A program made the position numbers and the translations under genes. Shown one piece after another: positions 23,096-32,852 of a stretch of DNA of 64,000 bases. The stretch covers positions 124,001 through 188,000 of the forward strand of contig CAMVNQ010000002.1 in NCBI GenBank assembly GCA_947168885.1. Reading direction: 5' to 3'. The notes under the pieces are model-generated. The model saw nothing but the letters and a program-made list of their open reading frames with translations, did not search any database and was not told the DNA's origin. Numbering within the stretch: position 1 is the first letter of the stretch; each line of letters begins with the position of its first letter. Source of the DNA: an uncultured Clostridia bacterium (GTDB taxonomy: Bacteria > Bacillota > Clostridia > Oscillospirales > Ruminococcaceae).

Positions 23096-23722
23096 ATGTC
23101 AGATAAAGTTTGTGTGATCTTCGGGGCCGGAACCGAGTTTCCGGATAAAATAACATTTCCTGATTGTGAAAGGCTTGTCATAGCCGCGGACGGCGGACTT
23201 AACAAACTGAACGGGCTCGGTATATCTCCGGATCGTGTGATCGGCGACCTCGACTCGCTTGATAAAGCTCCCGAAAGCGGCAATTTCACGCTTCTTCCGC
23301 ACATAAAGGACACTACGGACACATTCGAGGCTGTGCAGATCGGGATAAACGAAGGCTGTGATGTATTTCACATCTACGGCGGGACCGGCGGGCGGCTCGA
23401 CCACACGCTCGCGAATATCCAGCTTGCCGCGCAACTCTCGCAGAACGGAAGAAAAGCCTTTGTTTACGGCAGAAATTACATCATAACAGCAGTAACCGAC
23501 GGTGCACTGGCGCTTCCCGTCCGTGACAGCGGTTATGTCTCGGTGTTCGCCCACAGCGACGAATGTACGGGAGTGACGATCAGCGGTCTGTTCTATGAAG
23601 TCAGCGATGTTTCACTTAAAAATGATTTCGCGCTTGGAGTCAGCAATGAGTTTATCGGGAAAGACGCTGAAATTTCGGTAAGAAAAGGCACGCTTGTCGT
23701 CTATTACGAAACAGGAGAATAA
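23096..23722 (+). CDS. thiN: Thiamine pyrophosphokinase
   Basis: 208 residues from ATG 23096, with GGGAGAG upstream and the preceding stop one base before. Signature motifs are AADGGLNKL, RVIGDLDSL, DTTDTFEAVQIGI and YGGTGGRLDHTLANI. It converts thiamine and ATP to thiamine diphosphate. Being one base from the PPTase and one base from ispG, it is part of a tight cofactor/isoprenoid/pyrimidine transcript; ispG's downstream partner DXP synthase, which needs this cofactor, gives a plausible link. Confidence 0.92.
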   Translation: MSDKVCVIFGAGTEFPDKITFPDCERLVIAADGGLNKLNGLGISPDRVIGDLDSLDKAPESGNFTLLPHIKDTTDTFEAVQIGINEGCDVFHIYGGTGGRLDHTLANIQLAAQLSQNGRKAFVYGRNYIITAVTDGALALPVRDSGYVSVFAHSDECTGVTISGLFYEVSDVSLKNDFALGVSNEFIGKDAEISVRKGTLVVYYETGE

Positions 23723-23723
23723 C

Positions 23724-24758
23724 ATGAAAAAACAGGTAAAAATCGGCGATTTAACACTCGGTGACGGACATATATACATACAGTCGATGCTCAATATCCG
23801 CGCCGACGACATTGAGAACAGCGTAAAACAGGCTGTCGAGCTTGAAAAGGCGGGCTGTGAGATAATTCGCGCAGCCGTGCCGCATATCGGAAATGCTGAA
23901 CTCATACCCGCACTCAAAAACGCGGTAAATATACCCGTCGTGGCAGATATTCACTTTGACTATCGTATCGCGCTGAAATGTGCGGAACTCGGTGTAGATA
24001 AGATACGGATAAATCCCGGGAATATCGGAGCTCCCGAAAACATAAAAGCGGTCGCGGAAGCCTGCAAAAAGCGGAATATCCCGATACGAATAGGAGTAAA
24101 TTCCGGCTCGCTCGAAAAGAAAGTTCTCGAAAAGTACGGAAAACCTGTTCCCGAAGCTTTCGTCGAGAGCGCGCTTGAAAACGTCAGACTGCTCAATATG
24201 TATGATTTCGACGATATAGTGATCTCGATCAAATCTTCGGACGTAAAGACTACTATCGACGCATACAGACTTCTGAGCGAACAGACGGACTATCCGCTGC
24301 ACCTCGGAGTAACCGAAACAGGAACAGCACACATGGGTGTGATAAAATCCGCGATCGGTATAGGCTCTCTGCTATGCGACGGAATCGGTGACACGATACG
24401 TGTTTCCCTTACCGCCGATCCCGTGGAAGAGATAAAAGCAGCGAAAGATATACTGAAAGCCTGCGGTTTGGGCGGCGGCGTAAATATCGTGGCTTGCCCG
24501 ACCTGCGGAAGGACACAGATAGACCTGATAGGTCTCGCAAACAAGGTCGAAAAGGCTGCCTCGGGCATAGAACGCAGCTTGAAGATCGCAGTAATGGGCT
24601 GTGTTGTGAACGGACCCGGCGAAGCGCGTGAAGCCGATCTCGGAATAGCGGGCGGTAACGGAAAGGCCGTTATTTTCCGCAAAGGCGAGATACTTAAAAC
24701 AGTAAGTGAAGAAGAAGCGCTCGGCGCACTTCTGGAAGAGATAGAAAAATTACCGTAA
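23724..24758 (+). CDS. ispG: 4-hydroxy-3-methylbut-2-enyl-diphosphate synthase (flavodoxin/ferredoxin)
   Basis: 344 residues, starting one base after the thiN stop. The N-terminal TIM barrel contains VADIHFDYRIALK and KIRINPGNIG. The C-terminal [4Fe-4S] domain has CPTCGRTQ and MGCVVNGPGEAREADLG, giving the three cysteine ligands. It carries out the seventh step of the MEP isoprenoid pathway, reducing cyclic methylerythritol diphosphate. It is the last gene of the pyrB transcript, followed by a terminator. Confidence 0.95.
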   Translation: MKKQVKIGDLTLGDGHIYIQSMLNIRADDIENSVKQAVELEKAGCEIIRAAVPHIGNAELIPALKNAVNIPVVADIHFDYRIALKCAELGVDKIRINPGNIGAPENIKAVAEACKKRNIPIRIGVNSGSLEKKVLEKYGKPVPEAFVESALENVRLLNMYDFDDIVISIKSSDVKTTIDAYRLLSEQTDYPLHLGVTETGTAHMGVIKSAIGIGSLLCDGIGDTIRVSLTADPVEEIKAAKDILKACGLGGGVNIVACPTCGRTQIDLIGLANKVEKAASGIERSLKIAVMGCVVNGPGEAREADLGIAGGNGKAVIFRKGEILKTVSEEEALGALLEEIEKLP

Positions 24759-24762
24759 AAAC

Positions 24763-24798
24763 AAGCCCGAAAGCCGGTTCAAAGCGACTTTCGGGCTT
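24763..24798. terminator. Bidirectional terminator between ispG and the GH13 gene
   Basis: Eleven-base-pair stem AAGCCCGAAAG/CTTTCGGGCTT with T-rich flanks on the plus side and A-rich (T on minus) sequence on the other. Confidence 0.85.
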
Positions 24799-24802
24799 AT
24801 AC

Positions 24803-26665
24803 TTATTTAACTATCACTACAGCATATCCGAACGGTTCTACACATACTTTTCCGACATCTTCCCTGCCGTGCACTACACTGAACGAACGCATTCCCGCGA
24901 TCTCCTGTATCGTTCTTGTGAGTTTGTTCTTCGAGCGGTTCATTATGATAACGGCTTTTGTTCCGAGCTCCTTGTCCTCGCGCTCGAATATTGCGTATTC
25001 ATTAGTAACGTCAATGAACCTTACCGTACCTTTTGCGAATACATCATTTCCGCGGCGTATTTTTCCGAGCTCACGCGTAAATCCGATAAGATTGTCGTTC
25101 TCCCTGCCCCACGGATATGTTCCACGGTTGAACGGATCTTTGTATCCTTCCTTCCCTGCCTCGTCGGCGTAGTATATCGACGGGATGCCGGGAAGGAAGA
25201 ACTGGAGCACCATAGCACATTTCATCAGAACGATACCATAAGCGTACTGTTCATTGGAGAGCGAATGCTGAGACTGCCACTCACGGCCGTTCCAGCCGAC
25301 ATCCTCGCCGGCAAGACGGGTGATAGCGCGTTCAGTGTCGTGGGTAGTCAGGAAGTTCATGAGAATATCGGTGCTTGGCTTCGGATAATGCTCAACAATA
25401 GTCATTACGCCGTCAACAAGCGTGCGTGGATCACCGAATTTCACATAATTCAGTATCGCTTCCTTGAACGGATAGTTCATTACGCTGTCGAGCTGACCTC
25501 CAATAAGGTAGCGGCGGCGGACACCGTAACTCTCCTTGTTTGTCGCGTCCTCCCAGACCTCACCATAGATGACGTATTCGTCGCCCTTCGACTTCACGGA
25601 CTTGTTGAGATTATCGATGAACTCGTCGGGAAGTTCGTCGGCAACATCAAGCCGCCAGCCCGATGCTCCGAGGTCGATCCATTTCTGGAGAATGCCGCCC
25701 TCACCACAGATGTATTTCGTATATGCGGGATTGTTTTCATTAACATTCGGAAGCGTTGTTATGCCCCACCACGATTCATAAACGTTCGGATAGTTCGAGA
25801 AGCTGTACCACTCACGATACGGGCTGTTCGGGTCGAGAAACGCACCGGTATGTTCGCCGTATCGACCGAACTTGTTGAAGTAGATCGAATCCGCGCCGGT
25901 ATGAGAGAAAACACCGTCAAGAATAATACGGATGCCTTTGTCTTTCGCGGCTTTGCAGAGCTGTACGAAATCTTCCTCCGTACCGAGAAGCGGGTCTATC
26001 TTCGAATAGTCCGCCGTGCAGTAGCGGTGATTCTCATGGCTTTCAAAGATAGGATTTAAATAGATTATGTTGCAGCCGAGTCCCGCTATATAATCGAGTT
26101 TTTCCTCGATTCCCTTAAGGTCACCGCCGAAGTAGTCGTTGTTTGTGATATGACCTTGGCTGTCCGGCTTCCAGTCGGGAATATCGTTCCAGTCTGTGTG
26201 TATCTTACGATCATAAGGAACGTTGTTGTGCGATTCGGCACTCTTTGCGAAGCGGTCAGGGAAAATCTGATACATCACACCGCCCTTTAACCAGTCCGGA
26301 GTGGTCATTCCTTTTTCATATACCGTAAGCTGGAAAAGATCGCCGTTGTCGATAACACCCTCGCTCGCGCCGTTTTTCTTGATGTAGTGACGGTTGTGGT
26401 TGATAAGAAGTGAAAAATAGTAGTGATGAAGTCCGAGATCGTTCGGCGAATATAAACCGCAGTAATCGGTGAAACCGTCAGTCGTTTCCCCTTTTTCTAA
26501 CTTTATGAAGCGCTCCTTGTACCCCGGACGGAACATAACGAGCATAGGCTCCTCGATCATGGTATCTTCCGGGAATTTAATTGTAAATCTGCATTCCGTC
26601 TCCCGTTCGATGGCTCCGAAAGGCTTTTTGTATTCCTCTTTAAAGCAGTCAAAAATAGGTTTCAT
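24803..26665 (-). CDS. GH13 alpha-glycosidase (neopullulanase/cyclomaltodextrinase type)
   Basis: 620 residues, no signal peptide, hence intracellular. An N-terminal carbohydrate-binding beta domain (about 1-125) precedes the barrel: MYQIFPDRFAKS, IIYLNPIFES, DGVFSHTG, nucleophile Asp in GWRLDVADE, acid/base Glu in VIYGEVWED, and transition-state Asp in FLTTHDTERA. The YFGGDLKGIEEKLDYI segment and N-terminal domain are typical of the GH13_20-like group that cleaves maltodextrins or pullulan fragments after import. It lies 30 bases after a secreted FN3 gene. AAAGGAG precedes the ATG. Confidence 0.9.
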   Translation of the reverse strand: MKPIFDCFKEEYKKPFGAIERETECRFTIKFPEDTMIEEPMLVMFRPGYKERFIKLEKGETTDGFTDYCGLYSPNDLGLHHYYFSLLINHNRHYIKKNGASEGVIDNGDLFQLTVYEKGMTTPDWLKGGVMYQIFPDRFAKSAESHNNVPYDRKIHTDWNDIPDWKPDSQGHITNNDYFGGDLKGIEEKLDYIAGLGCNIIYLNPIFESHENHRYCTADYSKIDPLLGTEEDFVQLCKAAKDKGIRIILDGVFSHTGADSIYFNKFGRYGEHTGAFLDPNSPYREWYSFSNYPNVYESWWGITTLPNVNENNPAYTKYICGEGGILQKWIDLGASGWRLDVADELPDEFIDNLNKSVKSKGDEYVIYGEVWEDATNKESYGVRRRYLIGGQLDSVMNYPFKEAILNYVKFGDPRTLVDGVMTIVEHYPKPSTDILMNFLTTHDTERAITRLAGEDVGWNGREWQSQHSLSNEQYAYGIVLMKCAMVLQFFLPGIPSIYYADEAGKEGYKDPFNRGTYPWGRENDNLIGFTRELGKIRRGNDVFAKGTVRFIDVTNEYAIFEREDKELGTKAVIIMNRSKNKLTRTIQEIAGMRSFSVVHGREDVGKVCVEPFGYAVVIVK

Positions 26666-26695
26666 TGTTGTTTTTCTCCTTTTTGAATAATAGCG

Positions 26696-28219
26696 TCAGA
26701 TGAACGGTTTATTGCTTTTCTTCATTCCGCCCCCGTCAAGCTTTATGCTGTAGTATATCGGAGACGTTCGCAAATAACCGTCAGTCTTGGTTTTGTAAGC
26801 CTTGAAGAATATTCTTCCGTTGATTATCCGAAGATCCTCAAAAAGCGTCTTTCCCCTGACATAACGTGAATAGACGTTCAGATGCTTTATGTTCTTTATC
26901 GCGGGCTTCTTCGCTTTCAGGTCGTATGTGTAGAAGTTGCAGCTGTTTGTATCCGATTTTTTTATGTAGCTTTCGTTTTCCGTGACTATAAGCATTCCGC
27001 CGCTTATGAACGCTTCGATCTCATCCGACCTTGTCCGGAAAAGCTTTATCGGCTTTGCGTTTTTATCCGTGAGCGAGATCTTATAGAAGCCAAAGTATTT
27101 ACGTCCGTCGCCGGTGTCGCCCTCCTGCTGCGAATAATAGATATATCCGTTGTAGATACCGACCGGTGTGATGCTGTCCTCGACGTAGGTGGTTTTGAAC
27201 CTGAACTTTGCGATGCTTTCGGGCTCGCCGCCGACCTTTGCTTTGTACAGGAACGCTTCCGTCGATGTGTTCGGTGTTATCTCTTCTTCGGTGTATTTTA
27301 TCTTGTCGCTGTCGATATAGCTTCTGTACGGACTCGCAAACCAGTAGATGCATTCGCCGTCAGTAACAGGCTTGCTTAAACAAGTTTTATCCGCGGAAAA
27401 AACATATCCTATGCGGAAATTTTTGTATTTTTCATTTTTCGCGATAAGTGATACTTTCGCTTTGTCTAAACCTATGTATTCACCGTTTGAGAAATGGCTG
27501 TCACGGAAAAGATACATCTTGTCGGGTGCAGCAAAGAATAAGTCATCGGCAATAACGGAATTGGTGACCACTCCGCCGAACGCGACCGGCTCCGTGCCGT
27601 CGTTCTTCATACGGTAAAAGTCAAATTCCTCGGCATCGTCTATCTCAAAAAACTGTGCTGTTAAATAAACATATCCGAAATGCTGCTCGACGGCAATAAT
27701 ACCGTATGAATAATGATGTCCGGCAAACTCCTCATTTTCGTCCGCTGCTTTTATGACTGCGTAAGCGTCGAACTTCTCCCTGCCGCTTCCGTCATAATGC
27801 TGACGATAAACGCTGTTGTGCGAATAATGCATCACATCATCGGTGAACGTGTCATCTCCGACTTCGTAATACCAGAGCTCGGGGGTCGTGAAAGTTATTG
27901 TACCGGATTTGCTGCTTCCGTTTTTTCCGACAGCCTTGACCGCGTATGTATACTCGGTGTAAGCGTCGAGACCTTTCAGTGTAAAGCTTGTTTTCGTGGT
28001 TGCCGCGATCTTTTTGTTCTTCCCCGTTGCGCTGTCATTGATATAAATATAATATTTCTCTGCTCCGGTCACCTTGTCCCATTTCAGCGTAACTTTGTCG
28101 TGGTTCACAGCCTTATAATATACTAATGGAGCAGCGGGCTTATCTGCAGCCGAAACCGTGATGGTTAAGCAGATGATAGCTGTAATAACAGCCAGAACCG
28201 ATGCAATAAAACGTTTCAT
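26696..28219 (-). CDS. Secreted protein with FN3 domain and DUF5050-like beta-propeller region
   Basis: 507 residues. A signal peptide (MKRFIASVLAVITAIICLT, cleavage near SAA) precedes one fibronectin type III domain (about 27-112: LVYYKAVNHDKVTLKWDKV ... YTYAVKAVGKNGSS). A long repeated part follows, in which segments such as YFAAPDKMYLFRD, IYWFASPYR and NGYIYYSQQEGD recall the DUF5050 propeller that binds extracellular ligands. No catalytic motif. Precedes the GH13 gene on the same strand; a sugar-related surface role is inferred from that. AGGAGAG precedes the ATG. Confidence 0.75.
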   Translation of the reverse strand: MKRFIASVLAVITAIICLTITVSAADKPAAPLVYYKAVNHDKVTLKWDKVTGAEKYYIYINDSATGKNKKIAATTKTSFTLKGLDAYTEYTYAVKAVGKNGSSKSGTITFTTPELWYYEVGDDTFTDDVMHYSHNSVYRQHYDGSGREKFDAYAVIKAADENEEFAGHHYSYGIIAVEQHFGYVYLTAQFFEIDDAEEFDFYRMKNDGTEPVAFGGVVTNSVIADDLFFAAPDKMYLFRDSHFSNGEYIGLDKAKVSLIAKNEKYKNFRIGYVFSADKTCLSKPVTDGECIYWFASPYRSYIDSDKIKYTEEEITPNTSTEAFLYKAKVGGEPESIAKFRFKTTYVEDSITPVGIYNGYIYYSQQEGDTGDGRKYFGFYKISLTDKNAKPIKLFRTRSDEIEAFISGGMLIVTENESYIKKSDTNSCNFYTYDLKAKKPAIKNIKHLNVYSRYVRGKTLFEDLRIINGRIFFKAYKTKTDGYLRTSPIYYSIKLDGGGMKKSNKPFI

Positions 28220-28241
28220 TTATCATCTCTCCTTGACTTTA

Positions 28242-29090
28242 TCAGAACGTGAGTTCTTCACCGGTCTGGAGATACTGTAAACGATCCTGAAGGCTCTGTT
28301 TCATTATCCCGTAGCCCGTAAGCCCTGTGCAGTGACAGGTGTATATTGTTCCGGTCTCTATCGTCATAAGCTCGTTAACCGTCTTCTCGACGTGATCAAC
28401 CGAGCATGACAGTTTTTTTGTCGTGCTCCCCATAAGGTGAAATCCGCCGATGACCGAGATTATGTTCACATTCTGAAAGCGTTTTCTTACAGTTCTGAGT
28501 ACGTTCGTAATGCCGCAGAGAGCGCACGGAGCAATGACAACCGCACCTGCGGAACGGTTATTATCCGGAAAGATAACATAGAACGATTCATGTCCGAAAT
28601 CGTCATGTATAACCTTTCCGTCCTCTTTCATAAAAAGGTTCTTGTCTTCACAGTAAAACGAGCTGTCCGGATGCTCATTGGACATAGCGAAAAAACCTGT
28701 GTCAATCTGCTGAAAGTTGTTATAAAGCACGAAATTGTCAGGGTGCTCTTCGTGGAGATACCCGAATTTATTCATATGAACTCGGATAAGCGACTGTTTA
28801 AGGTAATAATCGCCGAGACAGGCCTTTTTTGCGTATATTTTTACATCTTTGTTTTTCTTGTAAACTTCATCAAGTCCGCCGGTATGAGTATAGCAGTTAT
28901 GCGAGATCATAACCGCCGCAACGGTGGAAATGTCGATACCGAGCCTTTTGGCGTTGAACATTATCTTGTCCGAAGCGCCGGTGTCGATAAGATAGCGTAT
29001 TCCTGCATTTTCGACGTAAAATGATATACCATGCTCGACCTTAAGCTTTTCTGACGCGCTTGTATTTTCGATAAGTGCAACTATACGCAT
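28242..29090 (-). CDS. Metallo-beta-lactamase-fold protein with altered metal motif
   Basis: 282 residues with the fold marks LIDTGASDKIM and TGGLDEVY, the late conserved GGFHLMGS, and the CHCTG turn near residue 255. It is closest by look to the family annotated as methanopterin-related RFA-P synthase-like hydrolases. The usual HxHxDH motif appears as H64-N-C-Y-T-H69, so one His and the Asp of the motif are replaced by Cys and Thr. One metal may be lost or the activity changed; the remaining late ligands look intact. No substrate can be named. Confidence 0.75.
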   Translation of the reverse strand: MRIVALIENTSASEKLKVEHGISFYVENAGIRYLIDTGASDKIMFNAKRLGIDISTVAAVMISHNCYTHTGGLDEVYKKNKDVKIYAKKACLGDYYLKQSLIRVHMNKFGYLHEEHPDNFVLYNNFQQIDTGFFAMSNEHPDSSFYCEDKNLFMKEDGKVIHDDFGHESFYVIFPDNNRSAGAVVIAPCALCGITNVLRTVRKRFQNVNIISVIGGFHLMGSTTKKLSCSVDHVEKTVNELMTIETGTIYTCHCTGLTGYGIMKQSLQDRLQYLQTGEELTF

Positions 29091-29131
29091 TGTTTTCCCT
29101 CACAGATCATCTGTCATTTTGAGCTGTATCT

Positions 29132-30295
29132 TTATTTTGACATTAGTTTCTTTATATTTTCGAGTCTGTTTAATGCCTCATTAAGAGTCTCGTTCTTTTT
29201 GGCAAAGTGAAGTCTGATATATCTGTTCTCCGGTTCTTTGAAAAAGCTTGAACCCGGTACAGCACCTACACCAACACGTTCTGCAAGCTTTTCGCAGAAA
29301 TCGAGATCGTCCTCATAACCGTACTCCGAAATGTCAAGAAGAATATAGTAAGCTCCTTCCGGAACTGTATGAGGTATGCCTATTCTGTCAAGTCCGTCAA
29401 GAAACAGATCACGCTTCTCTGTGTACTCAGCGCGCAGTCCCTTATAGTATTCGTCGCCGAATCCAAGTCCGGTGACAGCAGCTTCCTGAAGCGGGGCGGC
29501 AGCTCCGACGGTAAGGAAATCATGAACTTTCTTCGCTGTGTCTATGACTTCCGGAGAAGCTATGATATAGCCAAGTCTCCAACCGGTTATCGAATATGTT
29601 TTAGAAAGCGAGCTGCACTGGATAACACGGTCTCTGATCCCGGGAAGCGTTGATATGTAAGTATGCTTGTGCGGTTCATACACGATGTGCTCATAAACCT
29701 CATCGGTAATGATGAACGTGTCATATTTAACAGCAAGATCGGCTATGGTTTTAAGTTCGTCGTAAGTAAACACTTTTCCGCAGGGATTTGACGGATTGCA
29801 GAGTATAAGCGCTTTCGGGTGCTGTCTGAATGCTGCTTCAAGAACATCTGCGTCAAACCGGAAATCCGGCGGTATAAGCGGGACGTAGATAGGCTCGGCT
29901 CCGGAAAGTATAGTATCCGCACCGTAGTTCTCATAGAACGGAGAAAAGACTATGACCTTATCGCCGGGGTCTGTAACGCTCATCATTGCCGCCATCATAG
30001 CTTCGGTGCTTCCGCAGGTGACAACTATCTCGCCGTTCGGGTCGATCTTCTGACCGGAAAAATGCTCGTATTTACGGGCAAGCGCTTCACGGAAGTTCTG
30101 TGCTCCCCATGTTATGGAGTACTGGTGGAAATCCTCGTGCGCTACCTGTTCAAGCCGTCTCAGTATTTCCGAAGGCGGATCGAAGTCCGGAAAACCCTGT
30201 GACAGATTAACAGCACCGAATTTGTTTGAAATACGAGTCATACGGCGGATCACAGAATCGGTGAAACCCGCTGTTCTTTTTGAGAGCGAAGGCAT
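29132..30295 (-). CDS. PLP-dependent class I/II aminotransferase
   Basis: 387 residues, fold type I. Substrate/PLP marks: NLSQGFPDFDPP, CNPSNPCGKVF, ITDEVYEHIVYEPHKH, and the PLP lysine in SSLSKTYSITGWRLGY, then a C-terminal Arg in NRYIRLHFAK. The N-terminal NLSQGFPDFD is characteristic of the methionine/glutamine-type (YbdL, kynurenine aminotransferase) group. It may make or use methionine, aromatic amino acids or glutamine; the exact substrate is not determinable. GGGG precedes the ATG. It lies downstream of the 834-residue protein. Confidence 0.88.
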   Translation of the reverse strand: MPSLSKRTAGFTDSVIRRMTRISNKFGAVNLSQGFPDFDPPSEILRRLEQVAHEDFHQYSITWGAQNFREALARKYEHFSGQKIDPNGEIVVTCGSTEAMMAAMMSVTDPGDKVIVFSPFYENYGADTILSGAEPIYVPLIPPDFRFDADVLEAAFRQHPKALILCNPSNPCGKVFTYDELKTIADLAVKYDTFIITDEVYEHIVYEPHKHTYISTLPGIRDRVIQCSSLSKTYSITGWRLGYIIASPEVIDTAKKVHDFLTVGAAAPLQEAAVTGLGFGDEYYKGLRAEYTEKRDLFLDGLDRIGIPHTVPEGAYYILLDISEYGYEDDLDFCEKLAERVGVGAVPGSSFFKEPENRYIRLHFAKKNETLNEALNRLENIKKLMSK

Positions 30296-30311
30296 ATAAA
30301 AATCCCCTTAT

Positions 30312-32816
30312 TTACTGAATGTCGTCATCATCGTCGTCGAGAAGTGCCCGTTTTAGTATCGGACTTGCTTTTGACGGTCCGAAAAGAGCGTTCATGACGT
30401 GTTTTGTCTTGTGTGATACGGGAAGTCCGTCCGAATCGAGAAGAGCTTCATCACGCGAGAAACCGTCTTCTCGCGTAATACCCTCAAGTATCTGTGAAAA
30501 ATCGGCTTTTCCGTCGGTATCATTGTCCGTGATACCCGAACCGCTTGCGGTATATCCTTTATAAGCAGCGAATACGCTTGCCGGAGCCGGAGCCGCAGCC
30601 GGAGCGGGAGCGGGAGCTTCGACGATCTCCTCAGCCGATATCTGACCCGCAAGTTCCTCTTCTTCCTCAGACTCCGGTCGTCTTCGTTCATATCTTTCTA
30701 TCGTCTGACGAAGCTTTTCGTACGGAGACGGCTCGATAAACTCATTTGTTTCTTTTGACTCAAATATGCTGTTGCGGCGCGGTATAAATACCTTAACGTC
30801 CTCTTCCTGCTCCATTATCGGGTCGTCGATCTTTCTACCGTACGATCTTTCAGTATCAGCGATATTGAGTTTCTGTCCGCCCTCGACCGCCATTTTACGC
30901 TGTTCGCTCCGATCCTGTCTTACTCTAGAAAGGAACGAAGTACCGCGGTTCTCGTCACCGTTCGGTATGACGACCGGTTTCGATTTTGACGCAAGCTCCT
31001 GTGCCTGCGGCGAACCGCTCTTGATTATCCGTGAAGTCTGAGGCGGTCTTGCAGGTGCAGGCTGATAATAACGGTTATTATAATTCTGATTTGACTGTAC
31101 AGGCTGCTGCGTAAACCCTCCGGCACTCGGATAGACAGGCTGCGCAACAGCACGGTTCTGCTGCACAGGCGGCTGTGCAGGCATGCTTTCAGGGAACTGT
31201 GAGGGATAGCTGTATGCCTGTTTTCCGGCAGGGTCATAGTTCTGATACTGCGGCTGCTGATACGGATAAGGGCGGGGCTGCTGGTTCTTTGCCTTGTCCG
31301 CGGCGAACAGCTTTCTTACCGCTTCCATAGCGGCTTTCTCTGATTCAGCAAGAGTTGAGGCTGTCGGAGACGGAGAGATAGAAGCCGCAGCTGTTTCACG
31401 ATCGACCTTCTCGAAAACAAATTTCTTTATCTGTTTACCGTTTTCGGTCATTTCAACCTGTTCATCGTCTTCCGCAGATTCGGTCACAGGCTTTTTCTCA
31501 ACAACCGGTGTGCGCTTTTTAGACGCAAATTCATCACCGCGTGAAAGCTCGATAAACTCGTTAAGCTGCTTTTCCCCTGCTTCACCGAGCAGGATATCGT
31601 CTTTAAGGCGAAGCTCCTTCTGATACCATATCGAGAAATCGCGCTGTGTCATATCTACGTTGACTCTTGCAGCCATTTCCTTGTACAGTGCGTCCATTTT
31701 CGCGGTAACGGTCTCTTTGTCAACATAGACGATCTTTGGCTCGTCCTTGTCGTTGTCTTCCTCAGCAGTCTCAATGACTGCCGCGGAGACGGAAACTGCT
31801 TCCGCAAGCTCAGGATCGTCTATCTTCATAAGTTCGAGACAGGTGCTTCCTTCACGCTGAAGACGGCTGCAGTAATCAAAATCATATTCTTCGTCGCGTA
31901 TGTAATAATCGCCGCATCTAGCGCATCTTTTAAGGTATGCGCCGCTTTGCGCCGAAGCGTCGATCTCAAGATCAATGACTGCCTTGAAGGAACCCGGGAC
32001 ATAGATATACTGCGGTACGGAAGACAGCGATTTGATTATCGTTTTCGCGAGACTGTCGTTTTTATCCGGAATATAGTTTTTTATAGACGTAAAAGCGTCC
32101 ATAGCTATCTTATCGGTAAGGTCAGGGTTTTTACGGGACCGGTAACCGTCCTTATATTCTATGTTCTTTAGCTGATTGCGCGCTATCTCCTTAGCTGCCG
32201 AGTTCATCACGAACGGCGAATTCGGGAGACGACCGGCGGAAAAAACGCCTACCGAAGCAATTTCAGTTATCGGGAAGCCCTGTTCATTTGCCGCAACATT
32301 GAACAACAGATCGAAATAGTTTGCTCTTGAGACGGCCTGCTGCGGTGAGCTTATTTTTACTCCGAATACGAAATCCGTCTTTGTACGGGCGTATTCCTGC
32401 ATTTTAAGCAGATTCGTCCACTCGTTTATCGCCTTATTATATCTGTATTCGGACAGCCGTGCGAAAATCGCTTTCTCGAACGGGTTGCGGCACTTCATAA
32501 AGCTCTGCCACAGGGTATTTACGCTGACTTCGCTCTGTTTGCAAAGATAATCTATCCAACAGTCAACAACTATCTTCTCAAAGGTAGTCCTCATATTCTG
32601 CTCATAATACTTGTGACAGCCCGATATTGAGTTCCTTATTGAATAAACGTCATCTACGTTGTATTCTCCGGTTCTCGCGGCAAGTCTGCACAGATCGGTG
32701 CAGTGCTCAAGAAACAGCGAAAAATCGTATCTGCAGAAATTCATAAGATTGCTCGGATAGAACAGGGTGTAAATGTCATCTGAGTTCTTTCCGGCGATAT
32801 TAAGCTGACGAGGCAT
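30312..32816 (-). CDS. Large cytosolic protein with DUF6076-like zinc motif and Pro/Gln-rich region
   Basis: 834 residues from ATG 32816, which has AGGAAGGTGG upstream; GTG 32828 is closer to that site than normal. The N-terminal helical part (1-270) leads to a small zinc-type motif, CARCGDYYIRDEEYDFDYCSR, as seen in DUF6076-like proteins. From about 480 to 620 the chain is Pro/Gln/Tyr-rich (PYPYQQPQYQNYD), then charged coil with Ala/Pro stretches, ending in a poly-Asp cluster (LLDDDDDDIQ). No known function. The acidic tail and disorder suggest a scaffold. Preceded by a five-helix membrane gene on the same strand. Confidence 0.6.
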   Translation of the reverse strand: MPRQLNIAGKNSDDIYTLFYPSNLMNFCRYDFSLFLEHCTDLCRLAARTGEYNVDDVYSIRNSISGCHKYYEQNMRTTFEKIVVDCWIDYLCKQSEVSVNTLWQSFMKCRNPFEKAIFARLSEYRYNKAINEWTNLLKMQEYARTKTDFVFGVKISSPQQAVSRANYFDLLFNVAANEQGFPITEIASVGVFSAGRLPNSPFVMNSAAKEIARNQLKNIEYKDGYRSRKNPDLTDKIAMDAFTSIKNYIPDKNDSLAKTIIKSLSSVPQYIYVPGSFKAVIDLEIDASAQSGAYLKRCARCGDYYIRDEEYDFDYCSRLQREGSTCLELMKIDDPELAEAVSVSAAVIETAEEDNDKDEPKIVYVDKETVTAKMDALYKEMAARVNVDMTQRDFSIWYQKELRLKDDILLGEAGEKQLNEFIELSRGDEFASKKRTPVVEKKPVTESAEDDEQVEMTENGKQIKKFVFEKVDRETAAASISPSPTASTLAESEKAAMEAVRKLFAADKAKNQQPRPYPYQQPQYQNYDPAGKQAYSYPSQFPESMPAQPPVQQNRAVAQPVYPSAGGFTQQPVQSNQNYNNRYYQPAPARPPQTSRIIKSGSPQAQELASKSKPVVIPNGDENRGTSFLSRVRQDRSEQRKMAVEGGQKLNIADTERSYGRKIDDPIMEQEEDVKVFIPRRNSIFESKETNEFIEPSPYEKLRQTIERYERRRPESEEEEELAGQISAEEIVEAPAPAPAAAPAPASVFAAYKGYTASGSGITDNDTDGKADFSQILEGITREDGFSRDEALLDSDGLPVSHKTKHVMNALFGPSKASPILKRALLDDDDDDIQ

Positions 32817-32852
32817 ACTGAGGTCCACCTTCCTTTCTTGTGATATTATATT

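Noticed and set aside
24869-26059. 396-codon plus-strand frame opposite the GH13 gene
   Set aside because: The opposite strand has unmistakable catalytic motifs over the whole length; this is a codon-bias shadow.
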